Shown here: positions 55,429 to 63,222 of the stretch, piece by piece
How the letters are laid out: each line of letters opens with the position of its first letter
Numbering within the stretch: the first letter of the stretch is position 1
Assembly: GCF_004919105.1 (NCBI RefSeq)
Contig: NZ_STGK01000009.1
Location: 62,001-126,000 of the forward strand
Source: Nocardioides sp. GY 10113
GTDB lineage: Bacteria; Actinomycetota; Actinomycetes; Propionibacteriales; Nocardioidaceae
DNA length: 64,000 nucleotides
Direction of reading: 5' to 3'
Translations under genes and position numbers: made by a program
Notes under the pieces: model-generated
The model's database searches: none
The model's input: the letters and a program-made list of their open reading frames with translations, nothing else
Told to the model about the DNA's origin: nothing

Positions 55429-56895
55429 TCAGCCTTCCGGGCTGTCCCCCGTGTCCCCCGCGCACGACCCCGCCACGAGCTCGGCCGCCGCCCGCTGCGC
55501 CGAGGCGATCACCGCGGGGATCCCGACGCCGTCGTACGCCGCCCCGCAGACCGCGAGGCCGGGCACCGCGGCCACCCCGGCACGGATCCGCGCGACGCGG
55601 TCGAGGTGGCCGACGGCGTACTGCGGGAGGCCGCCGCCCCACCGCTGGACCCGGGCGTCGACCGGCTCGGCGCTGAGCCCCGTGGCCTCGGCGAGGTCGG
55701 CCAGCGAGGCGGCGACCAGCTCCTCGTCGGGGACCTGGAGGGTCTCCTCCTCCCCGATCCGGCCCACCGACGTCCGCAGCACGAGCAGATCGCCCTCGGG
55801 GGTCGCGCCGCCGGCGCGGACCCAGTCCCACTTGGCGAAGGAGAAGGTGGCGGCCTTGATCCGCCGACCGTCGACGGGAGGCACCAGGAAGCCCGAGGCG
55901 CCGACGTCCAGGGCCGCACGCACACCGGGATCATCGGCGTGGAAGGCGAAGGTGACCACCGCGGTCGAGGCGTACTCGACGCGCGCGAGCTCGCCGGAGG
56001 CCGCCGGCGCCACGGTGGCGAGCAGCCGGGCGGTCGGCGCCGCCGGCGTCGCGAGCACGACCTCGTCCGCCGTCTCCAGCCGCTCGTCCCCGGCGGTGCG
56101 GACGGTCACCTCGAAACCGTCCGCCGTACGCCGCAGGCCGGTGGCCATCGCCCCGGTGCGGATCTCCACCCGGCCGGTCGCGACCAGGGCCCGGCCCAGC
56201 TCGACGGGCAGGCGCCACATGCCGCCCGGGATACCGGTGAAGATCGAGCCGGCGGCGCTGGGGGGCACTCCCCCGGCCTGGGCGGTGATCGACCCCCGCT
56301 CGGCGAGGTCGAGCAGGCTCGGGATCGCGGCCCGCACCGAGATCTCCCGGGCGCGGCCGGCGTAGACGCCCCCGAGCAGGGGCTCGACCAGCCGGTCGGT
56401 GACCTCGGGTCCGTAGCGCCGGTCGACCAGGTCACCGACGGAGAGGTCGGTCTCGGCCTCGGTCAGCGTGGTCGCGGCCAGCTCCGGCTCCCGGCGGGCC
56501 GCCCGCAGGCCCTCGTCGCCGAGCACCCCGGAGTCGGCCAGCTGGGCCAGGTCCAGGGGCGCGCCCATCAGGGTGCGCGGCAGCGGGCGCAGGGCGCCGC
56601 GGGTCCAGATCCGGGAGGTCGCGGCGCTCGGGCGGACCAGTCCGATGCCGAGCTCACGGGCCAGCGCGACGCCCTCGGGGCGGCGGTTGACGATCGCCTC
56701 GGCACCGACGTCGAGGGTGATCCCGGCGACCTCGCCGCGGCGCAGCTTGCCGCCCACCGTGGGACTGCCCTCCAGCAGCAGGACAGTCCGCCCGGCGGCC
56801 GCGAGCTCACGCGCGGCGACCAGTCCCGCGATGCCTCCGCCGACGACCACGACACGCTGATCCACGGCACCCACTCTCGCATCCGGCGTCCCCAC
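55429..56895 (-). CDS. hemY: Coproporphyrinogen/protoporphyrinogen oxidase HemY
   Basis: HemY (CgoX), 488 residues, is an FAD-dependent oxidase. In Gram-positives it makes coproporphyrin III from coproporphyrinogen III. The FAD motif VVVVGGGIAGLVAAREL is at about 15-31, followed by VLLLEGSPTVGGKLRRG. The C-terminus PGLAVCGAAYDGVGIPAVIASAQ is the second FAD contact. Together with HemE and HemQ in this window it implies the coproporphyrin-dependent route. It is divergent from the NYN-domain gene by 20 bases. Confidence 0.92.
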   Translation of the reverse strand: MGTPDARVGAVDQRVVVVGGGIAGLVAARELAAAGRTVLLLEGSPTVGGKLRRGEVAGITLDVGAEAIVNRRPEGVALARELGIGLVRPSAATSRIWTRGALRPLPRTLMGAPLDLAQLADSGVLGDEGLRAARREPELAATTLTEAETDLSVGDLVDRRYGPEVTDRLVEPLLGGVYAGRAREISVRAAIPSLLDLAERGSITAQAGGVPPSAAGSIFTGIPGGMWRLPVELGRALVATGRVEIRTGAMATGLRRTADGFEVTVRTAGDERLETADEVVLATPAAPTARLLATVAPAASGELARVEYASTAVVTFAFHADDPGVRAALDVGASGFLVPPVDGRRIKAATFSFAKWDWVRAGGATPEGDLLVLRTSVGRIGEEETLQVPDEELVAASLADLAEATGLSAEPVDARVQRWGGGLPQYAVGHLDRVARIRAGVAAVPGLAVCGAAYDGVGIPAVIASAQRAAAELVAGSCAGDTGDSPEG

Positions 56896-56915
56896 CGCCG
56901 TGGGAGGGTGGCGCC

Positions 56916-57716
56916 ATGACGACCAGCAGCCCGACCCCGAACGTGCGTGTGGCCGTCCTCATCGACGCCGACAACACCTCCCCGCGGCACGCCAGCGCGC
57001 TGCTCTCCGAGCTCGCGCAGTACGGCGTGGCGACCGTCAAGCGCGCCTACGGCGACTGGACCACCTCGCAGCTGACGGGTTGGAAGACACAGCTCAACCA
57101 GCACGCGATCGCGCCGGTGCAGCAGTTCGCCTACACGACGGGGAAGAACGCGACCGACTCGGCGCTGATCATCGACGCGATGGACCTGCTCTACTCCGGG
57201 AACCTGGACGCCTTCGCGCTGGTCTCCAGCGACAGCGACTTCACCCGGCTGGCAACCCGGCTGCGCGAGGGCGGCAAGACCGTGTACGGCCTCGGCCTGC
57301 GCAAGACCCCCGCCTCCCTGGTGGCGGCCTGCGACACCTTCATCTACCTGGAGCTGCTCGGCGACGACGCCGACGAGGAGCCGACGGACCAGGCGACCGG
57401 CTCCGCTCCCGAGGGCGAGGACCCGCCGCTGCCGAACCTGCAGAGCCTGCTGACCCGGGCGGTGAACAAGCAGTCCCAGGACGACGGCTGGGCCGACCTC
57501 GGCGCGATCGGCCAGTACCTGCGCTCCGCGAACTCCTCGTTCGACCCGCGCCTGTACGGCTTCGCCAAGCTCGTCGACCTGGTCGAGGGGCAGCCGTACC
57601 TCGTCACCGAGAAGTCCGGCAACGGCGTGCAGGTCCGGCTCAAGGGCGGCGCGCCGAAGAAGGCCCCGGCGCGCCGGTCGACCGCCAAGAAGAGCGCGGC
57701 CAAGAAGGCCGACTGA
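56916..57716 (+). CDS. NYN-domain (PIN-like) protein with OST-HTH/LOTUS domain
   Basis: A 266-residue protein. The N-terminal NYN domain (about 8-150) has acidic metal-binding residues in VLIDADNTSP, ATDSALIIDAMDLLYSG and VSSDSDFTRLATRLREGG, as in LabA/DUF88 putative RNases. Residues of about 170-245 form an OST-HTH (LOTUS) domain (LQSLLTRAVNKQSQDDGWADLGAIGQYL-type core). A basic KKAPARRSTAKKS tail may bind nucleic acid. A role in RNA processing is inferred. It lies between hemY and hemE. Confidence 0.88.
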   Translation: MTTSSPTPNVRVAVLIDADNTSPRHASALLSELAQYGVATVKRAYGDWTTSQLTGWKTQLNQHAIAPVQQFAYTTGKNATDSALIIDAMDLLYSGNLDAFALVSSDSDFTRLATRLREGGKTVYGLGLRKTPASLVAACDTFIYLELLGDDADEEPTDQATGSAPEGEDPPLPNLQSLLTRAVNKQSQDDGWADLGAIGQYLRSANSSFDPRLYGFAKLVDLVEGQPYLVTEKSGNGVQVRLKGGAPKKAPARRSTAKKSAAKKAD

Positions 57717-57725
57717 CCCGGCGGG

Positions 57726-58766
57726 TCAGCGCGGGTAGGACTGCACGAACTCCGTCAGCCGTGCCAGCTGGTCGGGGTCGGTGCTCGGGATGACCCCGTG
57801 GCCCAGGTTGAAGATGTGGCTCTTCGCGGCCCGGCCGGCCTCGATCACCTCGGCGGCGCGAGCGGTCATCACCTCGGTCGGCGCGAAGACCAGCGTCGGG
57901 TCCAGGTTGCCCTGGACGCCACGGTCGCCGACCACCTCGATGGCCCGGTCCAGCGGGGTGCGCCAGTCCACGCCGACGATGTCGGCACCGGCATCGCCCA
58001 TCTCGGCCAGCAGGTTCGACGTACCGACGCCGAAGTGGATCCGCGGCACGCCGAGCTCGCCGACCTCGGCCAGCACCCGCGCCGAGTGCGGCTTCACGTA
58101 GCGCACGTAGTCGGCCGGGGTGAGCGCGCCGGCCCAGGAGTCGAAGAGCTGGACCGCGGAGGCGCCGGCGGCGACCTGGGCGGCGAGGAACGCCGAGGAG
58201 ACACCCGCGATCTTGCGCATCAGCGCGTCCCAGACGTCGGGCTGGGAGAACATCAGCGCCTTGGTCTTGGCGTGCTCCTTCGAGGGGCCGCCCTCGACCA
58301 GGTACGACGCCACCGTGAACGGCGCGCCGGCGAACCCGATCAGCGGCGTGCCGCCGTTGATGGTCGCGAGCTCGCCGACCAGGCCCTGAACGGCCTCGGT
58401 GATGAACCCGATGTGCTCGGGCGTCAGGTCCGGGATCGCCTCGACGTCGGCCAGCGTGCGCACCGGGTCGGCCACCACCGGGCCCACGCCGGGGACGATG
58501 TCGAGGTCGACGCCGACCGCCTTGAGCGGCAGCACGATGTCGGAGAAGAAGATGGCGGCGTCGACGCCGTAGCGGCGGACCGGCTGCAGCGTGATCTCGA
58601 CGATCATCTCCGGGTCGGCGCAGGCGTCGAGCATCGCGACGCCCTCGCGCACCTTGAGGTACTCGGGCAGCGAGCGACCCGCCTGCCGCATGAACCAGAC
58701 CGGCGTGTGGGGGGCGTCCTCACCCCGGGCGGCCTTCAGGAATGCGCTGTCCACGAGATCCGTCAC
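57726..58766 (-). CDS. hemE: Uroporphyrinogen decarboxylase
   Basis: HemE, 346 residues, decarboxylates uroporphyrinogen III to coproporphyrinogen [18 protein letters not shown] (about 20-34) has the substrate-binding arginines, and [18 protein letters not shown] and FNLGHGVIP are family signatures. The GTG at 58766 ([13 protein letters not shown]) gives normal length; the frame is open 13 codons further. It is convergent with the NYN gene (nine bases) and divergent from the DUF3000 gene. Confidence 0.95.
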   Translation of the reverse strand: MTDLVDSAFLKAARGEDAPHTPVWFMRQAGRSLPEYLKVREGVAMLDACADPEMIVEITLQPVRRYGVDAAIFFSDIVLPLKAVGVDLDIVPGVGPVVADPVRTLADVEAIPDLTPEHIGFITEAVQGLVGELATINGGTPLIGFAGAPFTVASYLVEGGPSKEHAKTKALMFSQPDVWDALMRKIAGVSSAFLAAQVAAGASAVQLFDSWAGALTPADYVRYVKPHSARVLAEVGELGVPRIHFGVGTSNLLAEMGDAGADIVGVDWRTPLDRAIEVVGDRGVQGNLDPTLVFAPTEVMTARAAEVIEAGRAAKSHIFNLGHGVIPSTDPDQLARLTEFVQSYPR

Positions 58767-58836
58767 GCCCCCAAGCGTCGCAGGTCGACGGCGTGGGGTG
58801 CACATCGAGAGCGCCCGTAGCGCCTACATTGAGGGC

Positions 58837-59448
58837 ATGGTGGCCCGGCAGGAATCGCTCGGGGGGTCAGGCAGCGCCGCGCCCCCGGAGTTCACGACGG
58901 CGGTGGCCCGCCTGCGCGCCGCCCGGTTCCGCCCGGAGGTCTTCTGCGAGGAGATGCCCGCGCCGCAGCGGATCGCCCCGCACGCGACCGCGCTCTCGGC
59001 CGACGTCACCGTGGACGACGAGGAGGTCGCCACCGGACGCCTGGTGGTGCTGCACGACCCGGCGGGCAACGACGCCTGGGAGGGCACCTTCCGGTGCGTG
59101 GCCTACTGCCGCGCCGAGATCGACGCCGCCCTGGCCACCGACCCGATGCTGACCGACGTCGGCTGGACCTGGCTGATCGAGTCGCTGGAGGCCCACGGCG
59201 CCGAGCACGTGGCCGCCTCGGGCACGGTCACCCGGGTGGCGACCGACAGCTACGGCGCCATGGCCGACGAGCCCGGCACCGCGCAGCTCGAGATCCGGGC
59301 GTCGTGGACCCCGGTCGACCCCGGCGACCTCGCCGCGCACGCGGAGGCCTGGGGCGAGCTGCTCTGCACCGCCGGCGGACTGGAGCCGGTCCCCGAGGGC
59401 GTCGCCGTCATCCCCTCCCGCCGTGGACAGCGAGGCTTCACCCCCTGA
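58837..59448 (+). CDS. DUF3000 protein
   Basis: A 203-residue actinobacterial protein of the DUF3000 family: FTTAVARLRAARFRPEVFCEEMPAPQRIAPHATALSADV-type N-terminus, VGWTWLIESLEAHGA, and ending VIPSRRGQRGFTP. No enzymatic motif is known. Its stop codon shares a base with the start of rnd (TGATG). The pairing DUF3000-RNase D next to hemE is common in actinobacteria. Confidence 0.9.
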   Translation: MVARQESLGGSGSAAPPEFTTAVARLRAARFRPEVFCEEMPAPQRIAPHATALSADVTVDDEEVATGRLVVLHDPAGNDAWEGTFRCVAYCRAEIDAALATDPMLTDVGWTWLIESLEAHGAEHVAASGTVTRVATDSYGAMADEPGTAQLEIRASWTPVDPGDLAAHAEAWGELLCTAGGLEPVPEGVAVIPSRRGQRGFTP

Positions 59449-60695
59449 TGGCTGAACAGATCGAGGGCGCGGCAGAGGCGCCGGAACCGGCGCCCCTGCT
59501 CCGTCTCGCCGACGGCCTCCCGCCGGTGATCGAGGACGAGGCCGCCCTGGCCGCCTACTGCGCCGCGGTGGCCGCTGGCACCGGTCCGATCGCGATCGAC
59601 GCCGAGCGCGCCTCCGGCTACCGGTACTCCAGCCGGGCCTACCTGATCCAGGTCAAGCGCACCGGCGCCGGGATCGGCCTGATCGACCCGATCGCCTTCG
59701 ACTCCCTGGCCCCGCTGCAGGAGGCCTTCGGCGACGCCGAGTGGATCCTGCACGCCGCCACCCAGGACCTGCCGTGCCTGGCCGAGGTCGGGCTGCGGCC
59801 CGCCGCGCTCTTCGACACCGAGCTCGCCGGGCGGCTGCTGAACTACCCCCGCGTCGGCCTGGCCACCCTGGTGGAGACCCTGCTGGGCCGGCAGATGCTC
59901 AAGGAGCACTCGGCGGTGGACTGGTCGACCCGGCCGCTGCCCGAGCCCTGGTTGGAGTACGCCGCCCTCGACGTCGAGGTGCTGGTGGAGCTCCGCGACC
60001 TGATCGCCGACCAGCTGGTCGAGGCCGGCAAGGACGACTGGGCGCGGCAGGAGTTCGAGTACCTCCGCGGCTTCGAGCCGACCCCGCGCGTGGATGCCTG
60101 GCGGCGTACGTCGGGCATGCACAAGGTCCGTGGACGGCGCTCGCTGGCGGCGGTGAAGCTGCTCTGGGAGGCGCGGGACTCGATCGCCGCCGAGCGCGAC
60201 GTCACCCCCGGGCGCCTGATCCCCGACTCTGCGATCGTGGCGGCCGCCTCGGCCATGCCGAGCAGCCGGGGCGGCCTGATGGGCACCCAGGGGTTCCACG
60301 GCCGGGGCGCCTCGCGCTACGCCTCGACCTGGGTGGACGCGCTGCAGCGCGCCGCCCAGCTGCCGGAGGACGAGCTGCCGGCGCGCAACGCGCCCAGCGA
60401 CGGCCCGCCGGTGCCGCGCGCCTGGGCGGAGAAGGACCCGGTCGCCGCACGACGTCTCGAGCTGGCCCGGGCCTCGCTCTCCGCGATCGCCGAGGAGCAC
60501 GACCTGCCCACGGAGAACCTGCTCACCCCCGACCACCTGCGCCGGGCGATGTGGACCCCGCCGAAGACCCGGGAGCCGGTGGCGCTGCTGGAAGGCCTGA
60601 TCGACCAGCTCTCCGTCCTCGGCTCGCGCAGCTGGCAGGTCGGGCTGACCGCCCCGGCCCTGGCCCAGGCCGTGCTGGACGCCGACGCGAGCTGA
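59448..60695 (+). CDS. rnd: Ribonuclease D
   Basis: RNase D, 415 residues, a DEDDy 3'-5' exoribonuclease maturing tRNA and other stable RNA. Exo I is IAIDAERASGY, Exo II is WILHAATQDLPCL, and Exo III is WLEYAALDVEVLVEL with the Tyr/Asp pair. An HRDC domain (about 210-290, DAWRRTSGMHKVRG) and a C-terminal region follow. Its length is like that of other actinobacterial RNase D proteins. It is translationally coupled to the DUF3000 gene. Confidence 0.94.
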   Translation: MAEQIEGAAEAPEPAPLLRLADGLPPVIEDEAALAAYCAAVAAGTGPIAIDAERASGYRYSSRAYLIQVKRTGAGIGLIDPIAFDSLAPLQEAFGDAEWILHAATQDLPCLAEVGLRPAALFDTELAGRLLNYPRVGLATLVETLLGRQMLKEHSAVDWSTRPLPEPWLEYAALDVEVLVELRDLIADQLVEAGKDDWARQEFEYLRGFEPTPRVDAWRRTSGMHKVRGRRSLAAVKLLWEARDSIAAERDVTPGRLIPDSAIVAAASAMPSSRGGLMGTQGFHGRGASRYASTWVDALQRAAQLPEDELPARNAPSDGPPVPRAWAEKDPVAARRLELARASLSAIAEEHDLPTENLLTPDHLRRAMWTPPKTREPVALLEGLIDQLSVLGSRSWQVGLTAPALAQAVLDADAS

Positions 60696-60704
60696 CCGGT
60701 CGGG

Positions 60705-62111
60705 CTAGTCCGTCGGGGAGGGCGTGGCGCTGGCATCCTCCGTGCGCAGCGTGGGGTCGAGCAGCTGGCGCGACGTCTCGTCGATCGCGTCGAGGCGCAC
60801 GTCCAGGTCGTCCAGCACCGGGCGCATCAGCAGCTGACGCAGCTGCGGGCCGACCAGCGCCTCCAGCTCGTCGTAGTCGTCGCGCAGCGGCAGCATCTGG
60901 ATGTCGCGCAGCGCCTCGATGAACACCTCGGCGTTGTTCGGCCGCAGGCCGGGCTGGCGGAACGCCTCGGAGAAGGCGACCTCGAGGTTGGCCGGCTGGA
61001 GGTAGCCGAGCCGGGCGACCGTGGCCACGGACTCGTCGCCGACCAGGTAGATCAGGAAGTCCGCGGCCTTCGCGACCGAGTGCTGCTTCGCGGTGGCGCC
61101 GAGGCAGACGCCGGTCAGCTCGCCCAGCGTGTCGGTGGAGCCGAGCGAGGGCATCGGCATCACGTCGAAGCGCAGGCCCTCGACCCGGCGCAGATCCGGG
61201 GTGAGGCTGCGGTAACCGGCGACCATGCCGACCTTGCCCTGCTCGAACCACTCCAGGCCGGACCTGCGGGCGAGCTGGGCGCTGCTGAGGGTCAGCTGCG
61301 GGTCGCGCAGCACCTCCAGGGTGCGACGCATCGCGTCGGTGGAGTCGTTCTCGCCCAGCGCCAGGGAGGTCGGGCTGGTGGTGTCGTTGAACAGGTCGCC
61401 GCCGCCGGAGAGCACGAAGGGCGCGAGGCCCTCCAGCGTCGGCTCGATGTAGACGCCGCGGGTGCCGCGGCGGGGGCGGCTGGCGAACTCGGCCGCATCC
61501 CGGAACTGGTCGAGCGTCCAGCCGCGACGGTCCTCCTGCGGCACCTGGAGGCCGCGGGCGGCCATCTTGTCGAAATCGACGAGGTCGGTGTTGTAGTAGA
61601 TCACCATCGGCGAGGAGCCATAGGGCATGCACTGCAGGTCGTCGTCGGCGGAGAACGCAGAGATCGAGTCCCGCGAGTAGTCGTCGCCGATGTTCAGGCC
61701 GCGGGCGTCGAGCAGGTCGAGCAGCGGCACGCTGCGCCCGTTCTCCAGCGTCTCGGCGAGGTCGTCGCGGCGCAGCAGGAACAGGTCGGGTTGCGCGTCG
61801 CCGGAGCGCACCGCGGCGTTCATCTCCTCGGCCGTGGGCCACGAGCGGATCACCACGTCGACCCCGGCGGTCTGCTCGTTGTAGGTGTCGACGACCTGCT
61901 GGTAGGCCTTGATCTCGGGGTCGGTCCCCCACACCGCGAACTCCAGCCGGGTGTGCCCGGGCGAGCTGGTGGTGTCCCCCGAGGGCGCCGGGGGGCGTTC
62001 GGCCCGCGGCTCGGGCCGGGTCTCGGAGATGGCCACCATCGCCGCGACGACCGCCAGCACCACGATCACGACCACGAGGGTCGTCCGCCAGCCCACACGC
62101 GCCGAACTCAT
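60705..62111 (-). CDS. Orphan ABC-type solute-binding protein, family 1
   Basis: A 468-residue extracytoplasmic solute-binding protein of the sugar type. The N-terminus has one hydrophobic segment (TTLVVVIVVLAVVAAMVAI). There is no lipobox cysteine, so it is membrane-anchored by this helix rather than a lipoprotein. LEFAVWGTDPEIKAYQQVVDTYNEQ and MPYGSSPMVIYYNTDLVD are typical of the family. No permease or ATPase gene is adjacent. It converges on rnd with nine bases between stops. Confidence 0.85.
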   Translation of the reverse strand: MSSARVGWRTTLVVVIVVLAVVAAMVAISETRPEPRAERPPAPSGDTTSSPGHTRLEFAVWGTDPEIKAYQQVVDTYNEQTAGVDVVIRSWPTAEEMNAAVRSGDAQPDLFLLRRDDLAETLENGRSVPLLDLLDARGLNIGDDYSRDSISAFSADDDLQCMPYGSSPMVIYYNTDLVDFDKMAARGLQVPQEDRRGWTLDQFRDAAEFASRPRRGTRGVYIEPTLEGLAPFVLSGGGDLFNDTTSPTSLALGENDSTDAMRRTLEVLRDPQLTLSSAQLARRSGLEWFEQGKVGMVAGYRSLTPDLRRVEGLRFDVMPMPSLGSTDTLGELTGVCLGATAKQHSVAKAADFLIYLVGDESVATVARLGYLQPANLEVAFSEAFRQPGLRPNNAEVFIEALRDIQMLPLRDDYDELEALVGPQLRQLLMRPVLDDLDVRLDAIDETSRQLLDPTLRTEDASATPSPTD

Positions 62112-62204
62112 CCGCTGACCACACCCCTGTTCCCGCGAGCGGCTGCTCGCGCGCGGGCCACCCTACCGAGGGCCACCCAGGCCGGCCCAAGCGAGCGGAG
62201 GGGC

Positions 62205-62220
62205 TGTGAGGGCAAGCACA
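62205..62220. promoter_or_regulatory. Weak CRP-like site before the solute-binding protein gene
   Basis: TGTGAGGGCAAGCACA matches TGTGA-N6-TCACA at nine of ten positions (G for T in the second half). It lies about 100 bases upstream of the ATG at 62111. Weaker than the others because the mismatch is in the core of the half-site. Confidence 0.25.
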
Positions 62221-62248
62221 CCGGACCGGGAGCGCCTCACGGCGCAGG

Positions 62249-62270
62249 GCCGCTCGTAGCGGCTAATTTT
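62249..62270 (+). terminator. Plus-strand terminator-like element without an evident gene
   Basis: GCCGCT-CGT-AGCGGC is a perfect six-base stem followed by TAATTTT, the only T-run of this kind I noticed in an intergenic stretch here. No plus-strand gene precedes it after rnd (1.5 kb away), so it may end an antisense or small RNA, or be a minus-strand promoter patch. Confidence 0.35.
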
Positions 62271-62368
62271 GGGACCCGGGGCTGCCGCGGCCCGGCGTGC
62301 TTGCGGTTCCCAGTCTAGGCGTTGGGGCCAGATCCGCCGGAATTCGGAGAAGGCCGTCGAGGCCGGAC

Positions 62369-62980
62369 CTAGCCGAGGCTCTGCGCCATCTCCAGGTGCC
62401 CCGCGGCCTCGAGCTGCTCGGCCAGCACCAGCATCCTCCGCACCCCCTGCTCGTCGGCGCCGGGCAGGTGCGCGCGACCGACCGCCACCACCCGGGAGAA
62501 CGCCGAGGCGCGGAACAGCACGTCCGCGAAGTCGGCGCTGCCGATCCCCCGCAAGACGGCGTCGACCATGACTCGCAGCTCGTCCGGCCCGGGCGGGTCG
62601 GCGACCCCGGCGACCACCTCGGCGACCTCCGCGCTGCGCCGGCCCGCGTCGAACTCGCGGGCGACGCCGGCGGCGTCGGCGTGCACCCAGGACCGCAGCA
62701 CGAAGAGCCGCCACAGGCAGCCCGCCAGCGAGTCGGCGGGGGCACCCGCCCAGACCTCCGCGATCGCCTCGATGCCCTCGGTGTCGGCCAGGCGCACGAT
62801 CCGCTCGGCCACCGCCGCCTCGTCGGCGCCGCGCGCGCCGCGCACCAGCAGCGCGGCCGCCTGGTCGGCCGCCTCGCTCAACGCGGCCGGGTCCGTCCCG
62901 CCCTCGAACCCCTCGAAGAAGCCGCCGTCGCGGCGGGCGGGGCGGTGGTGCGGCCGGGGGCCGGGCGTTGCTTCTGGCAC
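62369..62980 (-). CDS. Hypothetical protein, Ala-rich, helical
   Basis: A 203-residue protein I do not recognise. The first 25 residues are rich in Pro/His/Arg (PGPRPHHRPARRDGG), and the rest is Ala-rich and looks wholly helical, without signal peptide or membrane segment. It has normal codon bias for this genome. It lies between a 134-bp palindrome and the solute-binding protein gene, all minus strand. The 257 bases after it hold no gene. Confidence 0.65.
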   Translation of the reverse strand: MPEATPGPRPHHRPARRDGGFFEGFEGGTDPAALSEAADQAAALLVRGARGADEAAVAERIVRLADTEGIEAIAEVWAGAPADSLAGCLWRLFVLRSWVHADAAGVAREFDAGRRSAEVAEVVAGVADPPGPDELRVMVDAVLRGIGSADFADVLFRASAFSRVVAVGRAHLPGADEQGVRRMLVLAEQLEAAGHLEMAQSLG

Positions 62981-63005
62981 CGATCCAGCCTAGGTCGCGG
63001 CGCCA

Positions 63006-63139
63006 GCATCCGTGGCTTTGCGAGCGAGTTTCCGCGCCGACCTGGCAAGGCGGAGGAGCGAAGGCGGGACGGAGTCCCTCCGAGCCACCGACAACGCGGC
63101 CAGGTCGGATGCGGAGGCTCGCGCAGCAGCCACGGATGC
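63006..63139. repeat. 134-bp concentric imperfect palindrome
   Basis: Three nested inverted repeats share one centre near 63072: GCATCCGTGGCT (63006-63017) with AGCCACGGATGC (63128-63139); CCGACCTGGC (63037-63046) with GCCAGGTCGG (63099-63108); and GGGAC with GTCCC (63066-63078). The whole could fold as one long interrupted hairpin on either strand. It fills the gap between hrpA and the hypothetical gene. Confidence 0.85.
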
Positions 63140-63222
63140 ACCCACCGCGGCCCTGGTCGCCGTGGGTGACCCGATGGCATCAACGGCGAACTCGGGCCGA
63201 CGGCCGCCGCGGGCGGCCGGGG

